This document shows positions 43,178 to 53,076 of a stretch of DNA of 64,000 bases, one piece after another (within the stretch, counting starts at the first letter, position 1; each line of letters opens with the position of its first letter). The notes beneath the pieces were generated by a model. The model did no database searches. It saw only the letters and a list, made by a program, of their open reading frames with translations, and was not told where the DNA came from. The position numbers and the translations under genes were made by a program. The DNA lies in NCBI RefSeq assembly GCF_000621145.1, contig NZ_JHZB01000021.1:1-64000 (forward strand), read 5' to 3'. The stretch comes from Desulfobulbus elongatus DSM 2908 (GTDB lineage: Bacteria; Desulfobacterota; Desulfobulbia; Desulfobulbales; Desulfobulbaceae).

Positions 43178-43672
43178 TCAGAGTCGAAAGGCGGGAGCGC
43201 GGTGCACGGCCAGGTGGTGCGCATGGCAGATGGCCACGGCCAGGGCGTCGGCGGCGTCCTTGGACGGCACCGCGTCCAGCCCCAGCAGGGTGCGGACCAT
43301 CTGCTGCACCTGGCTCTTTTCGGCCTGGCCGTACCCGGCCACCGACTGCTTCACCACGCGGGCGGGATAATCGTGGACCGCGAGCCCGTTGTGCAGGGCC
43401 GCCACCACGGCCGCGCCCCGCGCCTGGCCGAGCTTGAGGGCCGAGCGCGGATTGCGGTCGACGAACATGTCCTCGACCGCCGCCACCTCCGGCCTATGGG
43501 CGCCGATCACCTCGCACAGGTCCTGAAAAATGGTCAGCAGCCGCCGGGAGAAATCGCTTTCCCGAGCGGTGCGGATGGTGCCGCAGGCGATAAAGCCAAG
43601 GTCATGGCCACGGACGGCGATCACTCCGTATCCGGTGATCCGCGAGCCGGGATCGATGCCTAGGATGCGCAT
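43178..43672 (-). CDS. ruvC: Holliday junction resolvase RuvC
   Basis: The 164-residue endonuclease has RILGIDPGSRITGYGVI at the start (catalytic Asp7), VAAVEDMFVDRNPRSALKLGQARGAAV near 65 (Glu), and DAVPSKDAADALAVAICHAH near 138 (the paired acidic residues). The set of four acidic residues is complete. It nicks the junction symmetrically; RuvA and RuvB follow on the same strand. Confidence 0.97.
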   Translation of the reverse strand: MRILGIDPGSRITGYGVIAVRGHDLGFIACGTIRTARESDFSRRLLTIFQDLCEVIGAHRPEVAAVEDMFVDRNPRSALKLGQARGAAVVAALHNGLAVHDYPARVVKQSVAGYGQAEKSQVQQMVRTLLGLDAVPSKDAADALAVAICHAHHLAVHRAPAFRL

Positions 43673-43694
43673 CCTCGGACGCGTCAGCCGTTCC

Positions 43695-44444
43695 TTACGA
43701 CAACTGCTCCATCAGCTCGTCGGCGATGTCGAAGTTGGCGTGCACCTTTTGGACGTCGTCGTGATCCTCGAGATTCTCGAGCAGGCGCAAAAGCGATTTG
43801 GCCGTCTTCTCGTCGGTGACCTCGATGCTGTTCTTGGGCACCATGGAGAGGCCGGCATCGGAAAATGCGATCCCGCTCTTTTCCAACTGCTCCACCACAT
43901 CGTTAAAGGCTTCGGGCGCGGTAACGATCTGGTAGCTGTCCTCCTCCTCGACCACGTCCTCGGCGCCGGCTTCCAGGGCCAGGTCCATCAGTTCGTCCTC
44001 GGCCACGCACCCCTTGGCCACCGACAGGGTCCCCTTCTTGTCGAACATCCAGGCCACGCAGCCGAATTCGCCGAGGTTGCCGCCGCTTTTGGCGAAATAG
44101 TGCCGAACATCGGCCACGGTCCGGTTCTTGTTGTCGGTCATGGCCTCTACTAGGACCGCCACCCCGCCGGGGCCGTAGCCCTCATACATGATTTCCTCGT
44201 AGATCGCGCCGCCCAGATCGCCGGTCCCCTTCTTGATGGCCCGGTCAATATTCTCCTTGGGCATGTTCTCGCCCTTGGCCGCGACAACGGCGCTCCGCAG
44301 GCGCGGATTGCCTTCCGGATCGCCGCCGCCCATCCGGGCGGCGATGGTGATCTCCTTGATCAGTTTGGTAAAAATCTTGCCGCGCTTGGCGTCATTGGCC
44401 CCTTTCTTGCGCTTGATCGTGCTCCATTTCGAATGTCCCGACAC
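43695..44444 (-). CDS. yebC: YebC/PmpR-family protein
   Basis: The 249-residue protein starts [28 protein letters not shown], diagnostic of YebC/TACO1. [30 protein letters not shown] and [23 protein letters not shown] follow. It is often linked to ruvC. Recent work ties this family to easing ribosome stalling at proline stretches, while older work calls it a transcription regulator; which applies here is not known. It lies 22 bases before ruvC. Confidence 0.96.
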   Translation of the reverse strand: MSGHSKWSTIKRKKGANDAKRGKIFTKLIKEITIAARMGGGDPEGNPRLRSAVVAAKGENMPKENIDRAIKKGTGDLGGAIYEEIMYEGYGPGGVAVLVEAMTDNKNRTVADVRHYFAKSGGNLGEFGCVAWMFDKKGTLSVAKGCVAEDELMDLALEAGAEDVVEEEDSYQIVTAPEAFNDVVEQLEKSGIAFSDAGLSMVPKNSIEVTDEKTAKSLLRLLENLEDHDDVQKVHANFDIADELMEQLS

Positions 44445-44482
44445 GGTCCGACTCCTTTCTTCTCATCGAGTTGCTGAACAAT

Positions 44483-45085
44483 TCATCCCGTCCGGCGGAA
44501 CCCCCGGCCCAGCACAAAGACCTCCCGGCTCTCCAGGCGTGAACTTTTGGGCTTCACCACCTTGACGGTCGCAAACAGCGGTTTGCATTCCTTGAGGAAT
44601 TCGGGAAAGTCCTCGCCCTGAAAGACCTTGCAGTACAAGGTGCCGTTTTCATGCAGAAACAGAGCGGCCAGTTCGAGCACGCGCCGCGCCAGGCGGAGCG
44701 ACTGCTGATGATCGGCATACTGACTGCCGGTGGTGCGGGGCGCCATGTCGCTCAGAACCACATGGAAACCCGGCCAGTGCTGCCGCAGGTGCTCGACGAA
44801 CTCCCGAGAGGTGACATCATAACAGAGCCAGTGGATTTCGGCATGGGGTTTTTGCACCGCGATATCGGTACGCTGGAGATCGGCCGCCACCACCAGCCCG
44901 CCCTCGCCGACGATGCCGGCGGCATACAGGCTCCAGCTGCCGGGATGGCAGCCGAGGTCGAGCACCCGCTGGCCGGGCTTGAGGAACCTGTATTTCTGCT
45001 GCGCCTCCTCGAGCTTGTAGACCGACCGCGCCGGATAGTTGTCCTGCTTCGCCTTCTTGAAGTAATAATCCTGAATTTTTCGCAT
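44483..45085 (-). CDS. rlmE: 23S rRNA 2'-O-ribose methyltransferase RlmE
   Basis: The 200-residue SAM enzyme (FtsJ/RrmJ) methylates U2552 of 23S rRNA. The start is RKIQDYYFKKAKQDNYPARSVYKLEE, with the catalytic Lys. SAM binding is VLDLGCHPGSWSLYAA near residue 41; DMAPRTTGSQYADHQQSLRLARRVLEL near 118 carries the catalytic Asp, and KVFQGED and VKPKSSRLESREVFVLGRGF carry the remaining Lys and Glu. It starts 5 bases after the cca-like gene stop. Confidence 0.95.
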   Translation of the reverse strand: MRKIQDYYFKKAKQDNYPARSVYKLEEAQQKYRFLKPGQRVLDLGCHPGSWSLYAAGIVGEGGLVVAADLQRTDIAVQKPHAEIHWLCYDVTSREFVEHLRQHWPGFHVVLSDMAPRTTGSQYADHQQSLRLARRVLELAALFLHENGTLYCKVFQGEDFPEFLKECKPLFATVKVVKPKSSRLESREVFVLGRGFRRTG

Positions 45086-45090
45086 GGTCG

Positions 45091-46608
45091 CTACCTCGGC
45101 GGGTTTGCGGCGGCACGCTCCTGCGCCGCCATTGTGGTCGCCAGCCGCAGGGCGCCCTCGGCATCATGCACCTCGCCGGTCATGCGCGCCTCCTCGACGG
45201 CGGCGAGAATCCGCTTGAACAGCGGCCCCGGCGGCAGATGCAGATGGTCGATCAGGTCCCTGCCGGTCAGAAGCGGCGGGGCGGATCGTACCGGCACCAC
45301 ACGTTCGGCGCGCACCTGCGCCAGATGCCGGTACAGTCCGGCCAGTTCCCCTTCCATATTCTCGACCCGCGCCACGCCCCGGCCAGCCAGACTGTCCGCC
45401 ATGGCGAGCAGGAAGAGCCCCTCCAGGTCGTCGCCGGCGGCCCGGAGCATCCGGATGGCGGCCCGCAGGGTCAGCCGGCCGGTCCGCGCGACATTGGCGA
45501 GATGAAAAGGACGCATGTGTCCTTCGATCAGCCGCCCCACCTGCTCGCGGGCCTCGTTGCTCCAGCGCAGCCGCAGGGCCAGCTCGGCGAACATTTGGGC
45601 ACCGATCAGATCGTGGTTGTAGAAGGTGATGCGCCCTCCCTTGTCTTCGCGCACGCCCTGGGTGACCGGCTTGCCGAGGTCGTGGAGCAGGGCGGCCCAT
45701 TGCAGCCGCAGCCGCCGCTCGGGGCCGCGCAGATACGCGGCCATCGCCTCGCCGGAGCCGGGAAAGAATGCGACCGGCGCGGCGAGAATCCGCTCCATCT
45801 GGCGCAGGGCTTCCAGGCTGTGCCCCCAGACGTCGAGGTGGTGGCTCTTGGGCTGGGCCATGCCGATGCCGGCGGCCAGTTCCGGGATGATCGCCCACAA
45901 AAGGGTGCTGGCGGCCATCGCCTCCACCATGGCTGGAGCGGCGGCCGTGGCCATGATCAGGTCCAGTTCGTGGGCGATCCGCTCGGGCGCGACTCTGGTG
46001 ATCAAACCGGCTTGGCGGCCCGCCAGGGCCAGGGTTTCGGCCTCGACCGCAAAACCCAGGATGGCGGCGAACCGAAAAACCCGCAAGAGCCGCAGGGGAT
46101 CGTCGCGGAAACTCTCGGCCCCGGCCGCCCGGACCAGGCCGCAGCGGAGATCGTCCCGGCCGCCGGTGGGATCGAGCACCGGCACCAGGGCCGTCTCGTC
46201 CGGCCGCGAATCGGTAAGGAGCGAATCGATCCGGCAGGCCAGGGCATTGACGGTCAGGTCGCGCCGGACCAGGTCGTCGACAATGGTCCGCGCTCCCTCG
46301 CGGAAGGAGGCGATATCAACGGTCACCCCTTGGCTGACCACCCGGGCGGCATCCTCCTGCCGGCCGAGGGGCACCAGGGCGCCGCCGGTGAGCGCGGCCA
46401 GCCGCTCGGCCCAGGTCCGGGCCCCAGCCGCCACGGTCAGGTCGATATCCGCCGGCTGCTGGTTCAGCAGCAGATCGCGCACCACGCCGCCGGCCAGATA
46501 GAGCTCGCCCCCCGACTCCGCCCGGATCGCGGCCAGCGCGCCCCGCAGCCAGTCCGGCAGCAGGGCCAGCACCTGCCGGACCCTGATATTTTCGGCAATC
46601 TCCATCAT
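45091..46608 (-). CDS. tRNA nucleotidyltransferase / poly(A) polymerase family protein with HD domain
   Basis: The 505-residue protein has the class II nucleotidyltransferase head (LYLAGGVVRDLLLNQQPADIDLTV near residues 40-63), the RRDLTVNALACRID motif near 118, and FRDDPLRLLRVFRFAAILGF near 163. A central HD-type domain (about 240-380) shows DVWGHSLEALRQM and WAALLHDLGKPVT. This could be CCA-adding, A-adding, or poly(A) activity; the family cannot be split by sequence reading alone. ATG 46608 is chosen by fit to homologues, as a weak GGA lies ahead. It begins one base after the PP-loop gene stop. Confidence 0.85.
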   Translation of the reverse strand: MMEIAENIRVRQVLALLPDWLRGALAAIRAESGGELYLAGGVVRDLLLNQQPADIDLTVAAGARTWAERLAALTGGALVPLGRQEDAARVVSQGVTVDIASFREGARTIVDDLVRRDLTVNALACRIDSLLTDSRPDETALVPVLDPTGGRDDLRCGLVRAAGAESFRDDPLRLLRVFRFAAILGFAVEAETLALAGRQAGLITRVAPERIAHELDLIMATAAAPAMVEAMAASTLLWAIIPELAAGIGMAQPKSHHLDVWGHSLEALRQMERILAAPVAFFPGSGEAMAAYLRGPERRLRLQWAALLHDLGKPVTQGVREDKGGRITFYNHDLIGAQMFAELALRLRWSNEAREQVGRLIEGHMRPFHLANVARTGRLTLRAAIRMLRAAGDDLEGLFLLAMADSLAGRGVARVENMEGELAGLYRHLAQVRAERVVPVRSAPPLLTGRDLIDHLHLPPGPLFKRILAAVEEARMTGEVHDAEGALRLATTMAAQERAAANPPR

Positions 46609-46609
46609 G

Positions 46610-47649
46610 TCAGATCCGCCAGGCAGCGAACTCGTCGTCCGCCAAGGGGGCAAAAACGCCCTGCTCGCCGCCGTCTCCCTTGTCGATCCACACCTCGGCC
46701 GCCGGGATTGCCCCCTGCTCCTTCCTCCCGAAACGGACCACCAAGCCGGCCAGTCGCCGGATGACGGCCTCCTGCCGCTCCGTGCCGGCGAGCGTGGTCC
46801 CGGCGTGGCGGAGCAGGCCGAGCGGGCCGGGCCGCGAGGTCATGTGCAGCAGCCAATCGTCCGGACCGCGCAGGGCCAGGAGGCGGTTGTTTTCCTGCTC
46901 GTTGCGGCCAAGGATGAACCAGGTGTCGTCGTCCAGCCTGAACTGGCGACCGGCGGTCAGCAGGCGGATGTCGTCCACGGCCCGCTGCCCGCCGAAGGAA
47001 AAGAGTCCCTGATAGAAATGTTTGATCCGGACGGCCAGGTTGGGATCGGTGAGCAGGCAGCCGCCGGCCGGCGTGGGATAATCGGTGATGCCGAGCCGGG
47101 CCGCCAATCGCTGCTGGTCCTTGCGGCCGCGGCCCGAAAAATTGTACAGCCGTTCCCGGTCCACCAGCCCCTGCCGTTCCGCCAGGATCGGCGGCAGCAG
47201 CTTGGCGCAGAGCGGCCGCAGCAGCAGGTCGGTGCAGCCGGAATCCCGCTCGATCACCCGCAGGGTGTCCCGCCGCTGGGACATCGGCCGCTGGCCCAGC
47301 ACCTCGCCGGTGAGGAGAAAGGAGGCGCCGTAGGCGGCCATCAGTTCGCGCGCCCTGGTCAGCATCAGGATCTTGCAGTCGATGCAGGGGTTGAAGTGCT
47401 TGCCGAAGCCGTGAGCCGGGTGCTCCAGCAGGCGCAGATAGCCCTCGCTGATATCGATCACCTCGACCTCCAGTCCGTATTTTCGGCGCATGGCAGCGGC
47501 ATATCCGCCCTTGTCCGCCAGGAGATCGTGATCGAAGAACGGGGTGACGAATTTGAGCGCCACCACCCGCACGCCCTGATCGGCCACCACTCGGCAGGCC
47601 AGGATCGAATCCAGGCCGCCGGAAAACAGGCCCAAGGCCACCCGCCCGC

Positions 47650-47653
<4 letters not shown>
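46610..47653 (-). CDS. PP-loop ATPase, thiouridylase-like tRNA-modification protein
   Basis: The 347-residue protein opens with VALGLFSGGLDSILACRVV, the PP-loop (SGGxDS) of adenylating tRNA thiolases. FNPCIDCKILMLTRA near 92 has a Cys pair like MnmA/ThiI and TtcA, and LLTGEVLGQRPMSQRRDTL near 116 is typical of the family sometimes annotated as tRNA thiouridylase or DUF814-containing. The nucleotide modified is unknown. Its ATG overlaps the recN TGA (ATGA), so the two are translationally coupled, and cca follows at once. Confidence 0.78.
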
Positions 47654-49344
<1,691 letters not shown>

Positions 49345-49458
49345 GGCTTTTTTTTGCTTCTCACCGTGCCGCCGGCGGCGGCATTCCCCTTGACGCCCCG
49401 GCTTCAAGAAAGTATCGTCTCAATGATCCATGTAAAATCAACCAACCGGAGAGGACAG

Positions 49459-49971
49459 ATGACGGATCTGCCACATCTTAGCGCCAGCCTGGAAGATTAT
49501 ATCGAAACCATCTACCACATCATCACCGAAAAGCAGGTGGCCCGGGGCAAGGACATCTCCGCCCGACTGTCCGTGAGCGGGGCTTCGGTAACCGAGGCCC
49601 TGCGGGCTCTGTCGAAGCGGGGCCTGATCAATTACGCCCCGTACGAAGTCATCACTCTGACCACGGAAGGCCGCAAGGTCGCCGAGGACGTCATCCGCCG
49701 CCACAACTCGCTCAAGCAGTTCTTCACCGACGTGCTCGCCATCGACGAGCCCCTCGCCGAGGAAGGCGCCTGCAAGATCGAGCACACCGCCCCGCCGGAG
49801 ATCATCGCCCGCATGGTCGATTTCATCAAGTTCCTGGAGATCTGCCCCCGGGGCGGCAAGGATCTGATCGCCGGATTCGCCAACTTCTGCCAGCAGGGGC
49901 AAACCGCCGACGCCTGCGCCACCTGTATTTCCAACTGCATGGAGATCCAGGCGGGCAAGCGGATCGGCTGA
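49459..49971 (+). CDS. DtxR/MntR-family metal-dependent regulator
   Basis: The 170-residue protein begins MTDLPHLSASLEDYIETIY, the DtxR start, with the winged helix VARGKDISARLSVSGASVTEALRALSKRGLI near 28. The dimer domain has VIRRHNSLKQFFTDVLAIDEPLAEEGACKIEHTAPPEI near 80, holding Glu and His metal ligands. The tail has CATCISNCMEIQ, an unusual Cys-rich end. AGAGG precedes ATG 49459. It would repress metal-uptake genes when Fe2+ or Mn2+ is bound; the target is not visible here. Confidence 0.88.
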   Translation: MTDLPHLSASLEDYIETIYHIITEKQVARGKDISARLSVSGASVTEALRALSKRGLINYAPYEVITLTTEGRKVAEDVIRRHNSLKQFFTDVLAIDEPLAEEGACKIEHTAPPEIIARMVDFIKFLEICPRGGKDLIAGFANFCQQGQTADACATCISNCMEIQAGKRIG

Positions 49972-50084
49972 ACGGCCGGAGCTCATCGGACGGCTGCCAC
50001 GGCCTTCCCTCCCGCGCCGTTATCTTAGCATACCCTTCAACCGGTGCAAGGGATACCTCCGCTCCCGAAAAGTGAACAACGACA

Positions 50085-51314
50085 ATGCCTGTCTATGAAT
50101 TCATCGCCCTGACCAATGCGGGAAAAAAGCTCAAGGGCGTCATCGACGCCGATTCCCTGGCCGCGGCCAGGCAGAAGATCCGCGGCCAGGGGCACTATCC
50201 GGTGGAATGCAGGGAAACCTCGGCCAAATCCGCCGCCGGCGCCGCCTCGCTTTTTTCGCGGCAACTGCATCTGGGCCAGCCCATCAGGCAGCAGGAGGTC
50301 CATATCGCCACCCGGCAACTGGCCACCCTGCTCGGCGCCGGCATTCCCCTGGTCCCGGCCCTCAACGGCCTGATCGAGCAGACCGGCAACCGTGTGTTCA
50401 AAACCGTGCTCGCCCAGATCAAGGAGGCGGTCAACGAGGGCAACTCCCTCACCACCGCCCTCGCCGACCATCCCCGGCTGTTTTCCAAGATCTACATCAA
50501 CATGGTGCGGGCCGGCGAGGCCTCGGGTTCCCTGGACGTAGTGCTGGAGCGCCTAGCCGAGTTCGGCGAGAACCAGCACGCCATCCGCTCCCGCGTCAAG
50601 GCCGCCCTGCTCTACCCGCTGTTCATGGCCGTGGTCGGCGTGGTCGTGCTCTTCCTCCTGATCGCCTTCATCGTGCCCAGCATCACCTCGGTGTTCGAAG
50701 GCACCCAGCAGGCCCTGCCGACGCCGACCGTGGTGCTCATCGCCATCAGCGCCCTGCTCAAGCAATTCTGGTGGGCGGTGCTGATCGGCGTGGTGGCGGC
50801 GATAGCGGCCGGCCGCTGGTTCATCTCCACCCCTGCCGGCCGGCGGCGCTGGGACCGGCTCAAGCTGACCGCACCGGGGGTGCGCGACCTCAGCATCAAG
50901 ACCGCCTCGGCCCGCTTCAGCAGGACCCTGGCCAGCCTCCTCCAATCCGGCGTCTCCCTGGTCACCTCCCTGCAGATCGTCAAGAACATCGTCGACAACG
51001 TGCTCTTGGCCGACCTGATCAACGCGGCCTGCGGCGAACTGGAGAAGGGCTCCAGCCTGTCCCAGTTTTTCAGGGGCAACGAATGGTTTCCGCCGATGCT
51101 CGTGCAGATGATGGCGGTGGGGGAACAGAGCGGCGCCCTGGACAAGATGCTCGCCAAGGCCGCGGACGCCTACGAGAAGGAGGTGGAGGCCAAAATCCTG
51201 GCCCTGACCTCGATGATCGAGCCGGTGATGATCCTGGTCATGGGCGTGGTGGTCAGCTTCATCGTGGTCTCGATTCTGCTGCCCATCTTCGAGATGAACC
51301 AACTGATCAGGTAA
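50085..51314 (+). CDS. gspF: Type II secretion inner-membrane platform protein GspF
   Basis: The 409-residue protein has two GspF repeats (about 70-195 and 275-397): ATRQLATLLGAGIPLVPALN in the first, ARFSRTLASLLQSGVSLVTSLQIV in the second, each followed by a membrane segment (VKAALLYPLFMAVVGVVVLFLLIAFIVPSI near 175-205 and MIEPVMILVMGVVVSFIVVSILLPIF near 375-400). It contacts GspE and the pseudopilus base. It is transcribed opposite to the rest of gsp and ends 8 bases inside the 3' end of gspE, so it must have its own promoter; none is obvious between 49972 and 50084. Confidence 0.96.
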   Translation: MPVYEFIALTNAGKKLKGVIDADSLAAARQKIRGQGHYPVECRETSAKSAAGAASLFSRQLHLGQPIRQQEVHIATRQLATLLGAGIPLVPALNGLIEQTGNRVFKTVLAQIKEAVNEGNSLTTALADHPRLFSKIYINMVRAGEASGSLDVVLERLAEFGENQHAIRSRVKAALLYPLFMAVVGVVVLFLLIAFIVPSITSVFEGTQQALPTPTVVLIAISALLKQFWWAVLIGVVAAIAAGRWFISTPAGRRRWDRLKLTAPGVRDLSIKTASARFSRTLASLLQSGVSLVTSLQIVKNIVDNVLLADLINAACGELEKGSSLSQFFRGNEWFPPMLVQMMAVGEQSGALDKMLAKAADAYEKEVEAKILALTSMIEPVMILVMGVVVSFIVVSILLPIFEMNQLIR

Positions 51315-52998
51315 CCCGGAAAACCTCCTCCAGGGTGGTCTGCCCGGACAGGACCTTGCGCAAGCCGTCCTGCCGCAGCGTCATCATGCCCGTTTCCCGC
51401 GAAGCCAGCGCCTGCTCCTTGATCTGGCCGGCATCCGAGGTGGTGAGGATCAGGCCCTTCATCGCCGGCGTCAGGCTCATCAGCTCGAAAATCCCGATCC
51501 TACCCTTGTAGCCCGTCTGCAGACACTGGGCGCAGCCGGCGCCCCGGTACAGTTCCCGGCCGGCGAACTCGGCCGGCGACAATCCCACCTTTTCCAGAAA
51601 GGTGTCGGTCGGCACGTAGGCCTCCCGGCAATACGGGCAGATTTTCCGCACCAGCCGCTGGGCGAGGATGGCGTTGACCGCCGAGGAGACCAGGAAGGGT
51701 TCCACCCCCATGTCGATCAGCCTGGTGATGGCGCTGGCCGCGTCGTTGGTGTGCAGGGTGGAGAAGACCAGGTGGCCGGTGAGGGCGGCCTGGATGGCGA
51801 TTTCGGCGGTTTCCAGGTCGCGGATCTCGCCCACCAGGATGACGTCCGGGTCCTGGCGGACGATGGTGCGCAGGCCGTTGGCAAAGCTGAGCCCGATCTT
51901 GGGATTGACCTGCACCTGGCTGATCCCCTGCATCTGATACTCGATCGGGTCCTCGACCGTGATGATGTTGATGTCCGGGTTGTTGATGATGCCGAGCGCC
52001 GAATAAAGCGTGGTGGTCTTGCCGCTGCCGGTCGGGCCGGTCACCAGGATGATGCCGTGTGGCGCCCTGATCAGCTTGAGGAAATGGTCGAGGTCCTCCG
52101 CGGAGAAGCCCAGGTCCGTCAGCGGCACCAGGGAAGCCGACTTGTCGAGCAGGCGCATGACCACCCGCTCGCCGAACGAGGTCGGCAGGGTGGACACGCG
52201 GATATCGATGTTCTTGTCGGCGATGCGGATCTCGATGCGGCCGTCCTGGGGCAGCCGTTTCTCGGCGATGTCCATCTTGGCCATGATCTTGATCCGCGAA
52301 ATCAGCTTGCCCTGGACGTGGCGGGGCGGCGAGTACATGTCGTAGAGGATGCCGTCCACCCGCTTGCGGATCTTGACCCGGTCCTTGTAGGACTCGATGT
52401 GCACGTCGCTGGCGCTGTCCCGCACCGCCTGGGACAGGACCAGGTTGACCAGCTTGATCACCGGGGCGTCGCTGGTGTCGTCGAGCAGGTCGGAGGTTTC
52501 CTCGATTTCCGACAGGATCGACTCCGGGTTGTCCTCGTCCATGTCCTGCATGACCTGGTCGGCGACCTCCTGCCGGGTCATGTTGTAGGCCGCATGGATG
52601 GCCACGAACACCTCGTTCGGGGAGGTCAGCACCGTCTTGATGCCCTCCCATTGAATCCGGCGCTGCAGGTCGTCCAATTGCTGAAAATAAAAGGGTTCGG
52701 CCACGGCGATGTAGGACTCGGCCGGGGTCGCGACGGGCACCATCTTGAATTTCTTCAAAAAGCCGATGGGCACATGGGAAACGAAGAAGGGCGCGAAATC
52801 CGTGGGCAGGGTGTGGACCACCTCCAGGCCGCATTGCTGGCTGCGGGCGTTGAGGAGATCGCTTTCGCCGATCCTGCGGAGCTGGACCAGGATCTCCCCG
52901 ATCCGGCCGCCCTTCTCCCGCTGCACGGCAAGGGCCGCCTCGATGCTCTCGGCGGAGACCCCGAAGGATTCCCGAAGGATTTCACCGAGCAGGCGCAT
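51307..52998 (-). CDS. gspE: Type II secretion ATPase GspE
   Basis: The 563-residue ATPase has an N-terminal MshEN-like part (about 1-150), then GTGSGKTT-type Walker A (GPTGSGKTTTLYSAL near 330), the Asp box VEDPIEYQMQGISQVQVNPKIGLSFANGLR, and Walker B VILVGEIRDLETAEIAIQAALTGH near 400. The zinc tetracysteine CPYC (near 470) pairs with CAQC. ATG 52998 has GGGAGGGG ahead. It powers pseudopilus assembly; its own C-terminus overlaps gspF, which lies on the other strand. Confidence 0.97.
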   Translation of the reverse strand: MRLLGEILRESFGVSAESIEAALAVQREKGGRIGEILVQLRRIGESDLLNARSQQCGLEVVHTLPTDFAPFFVSHVPIGFLKKFKMVPVATPAESYIAVAEPFYFQQLDDLQRRIQWEGIKTVLTSPNEVFVAIHAAYNMTRQEVADQVMQDMDEDNPESILSEIEETSDLLDDTSDAPVIKLVNLVLSQAVRDSASDVHIESYKDRVKIRKRVDGILYDMYSPPRHVQGKLISRIKIMAKMDIAEKRLPQDGRIEIRIADKNIDIRVSTLPTSFGERVVMRLLDKSASLVPLTDLGFSAEDLDHFLKLIRAPHGIILVTGPTGSGKTTTLYSALGIINNPDINIITVEDPIEYQMQGISQVQVNPKIGLSFANGLRTIVRQDPDVILVGEIRDLETAEIAIQAALTGHLVFSTLHTNDAASAITRLIDMGVEPFLVSSAVNAILAQRLVRKICPYCREAYVPTDTFLEKVGLSPAEFAGRELYRGAGCAQCLQTGYKGRIGIFELMSLTPAMKGLILTTSDAGQIKEQALASRETGMMTLRQDGLRKVLSGQTTLEEVFRVT

Positions 52999-53076
52999 GT
53001 CCCCTCCCCTCCCGTTCCGGGAAAAACCGCACCGCAGCCGCAAGCGCGTCCATGCCGCCTCGCCGTCCCGGCCCGC

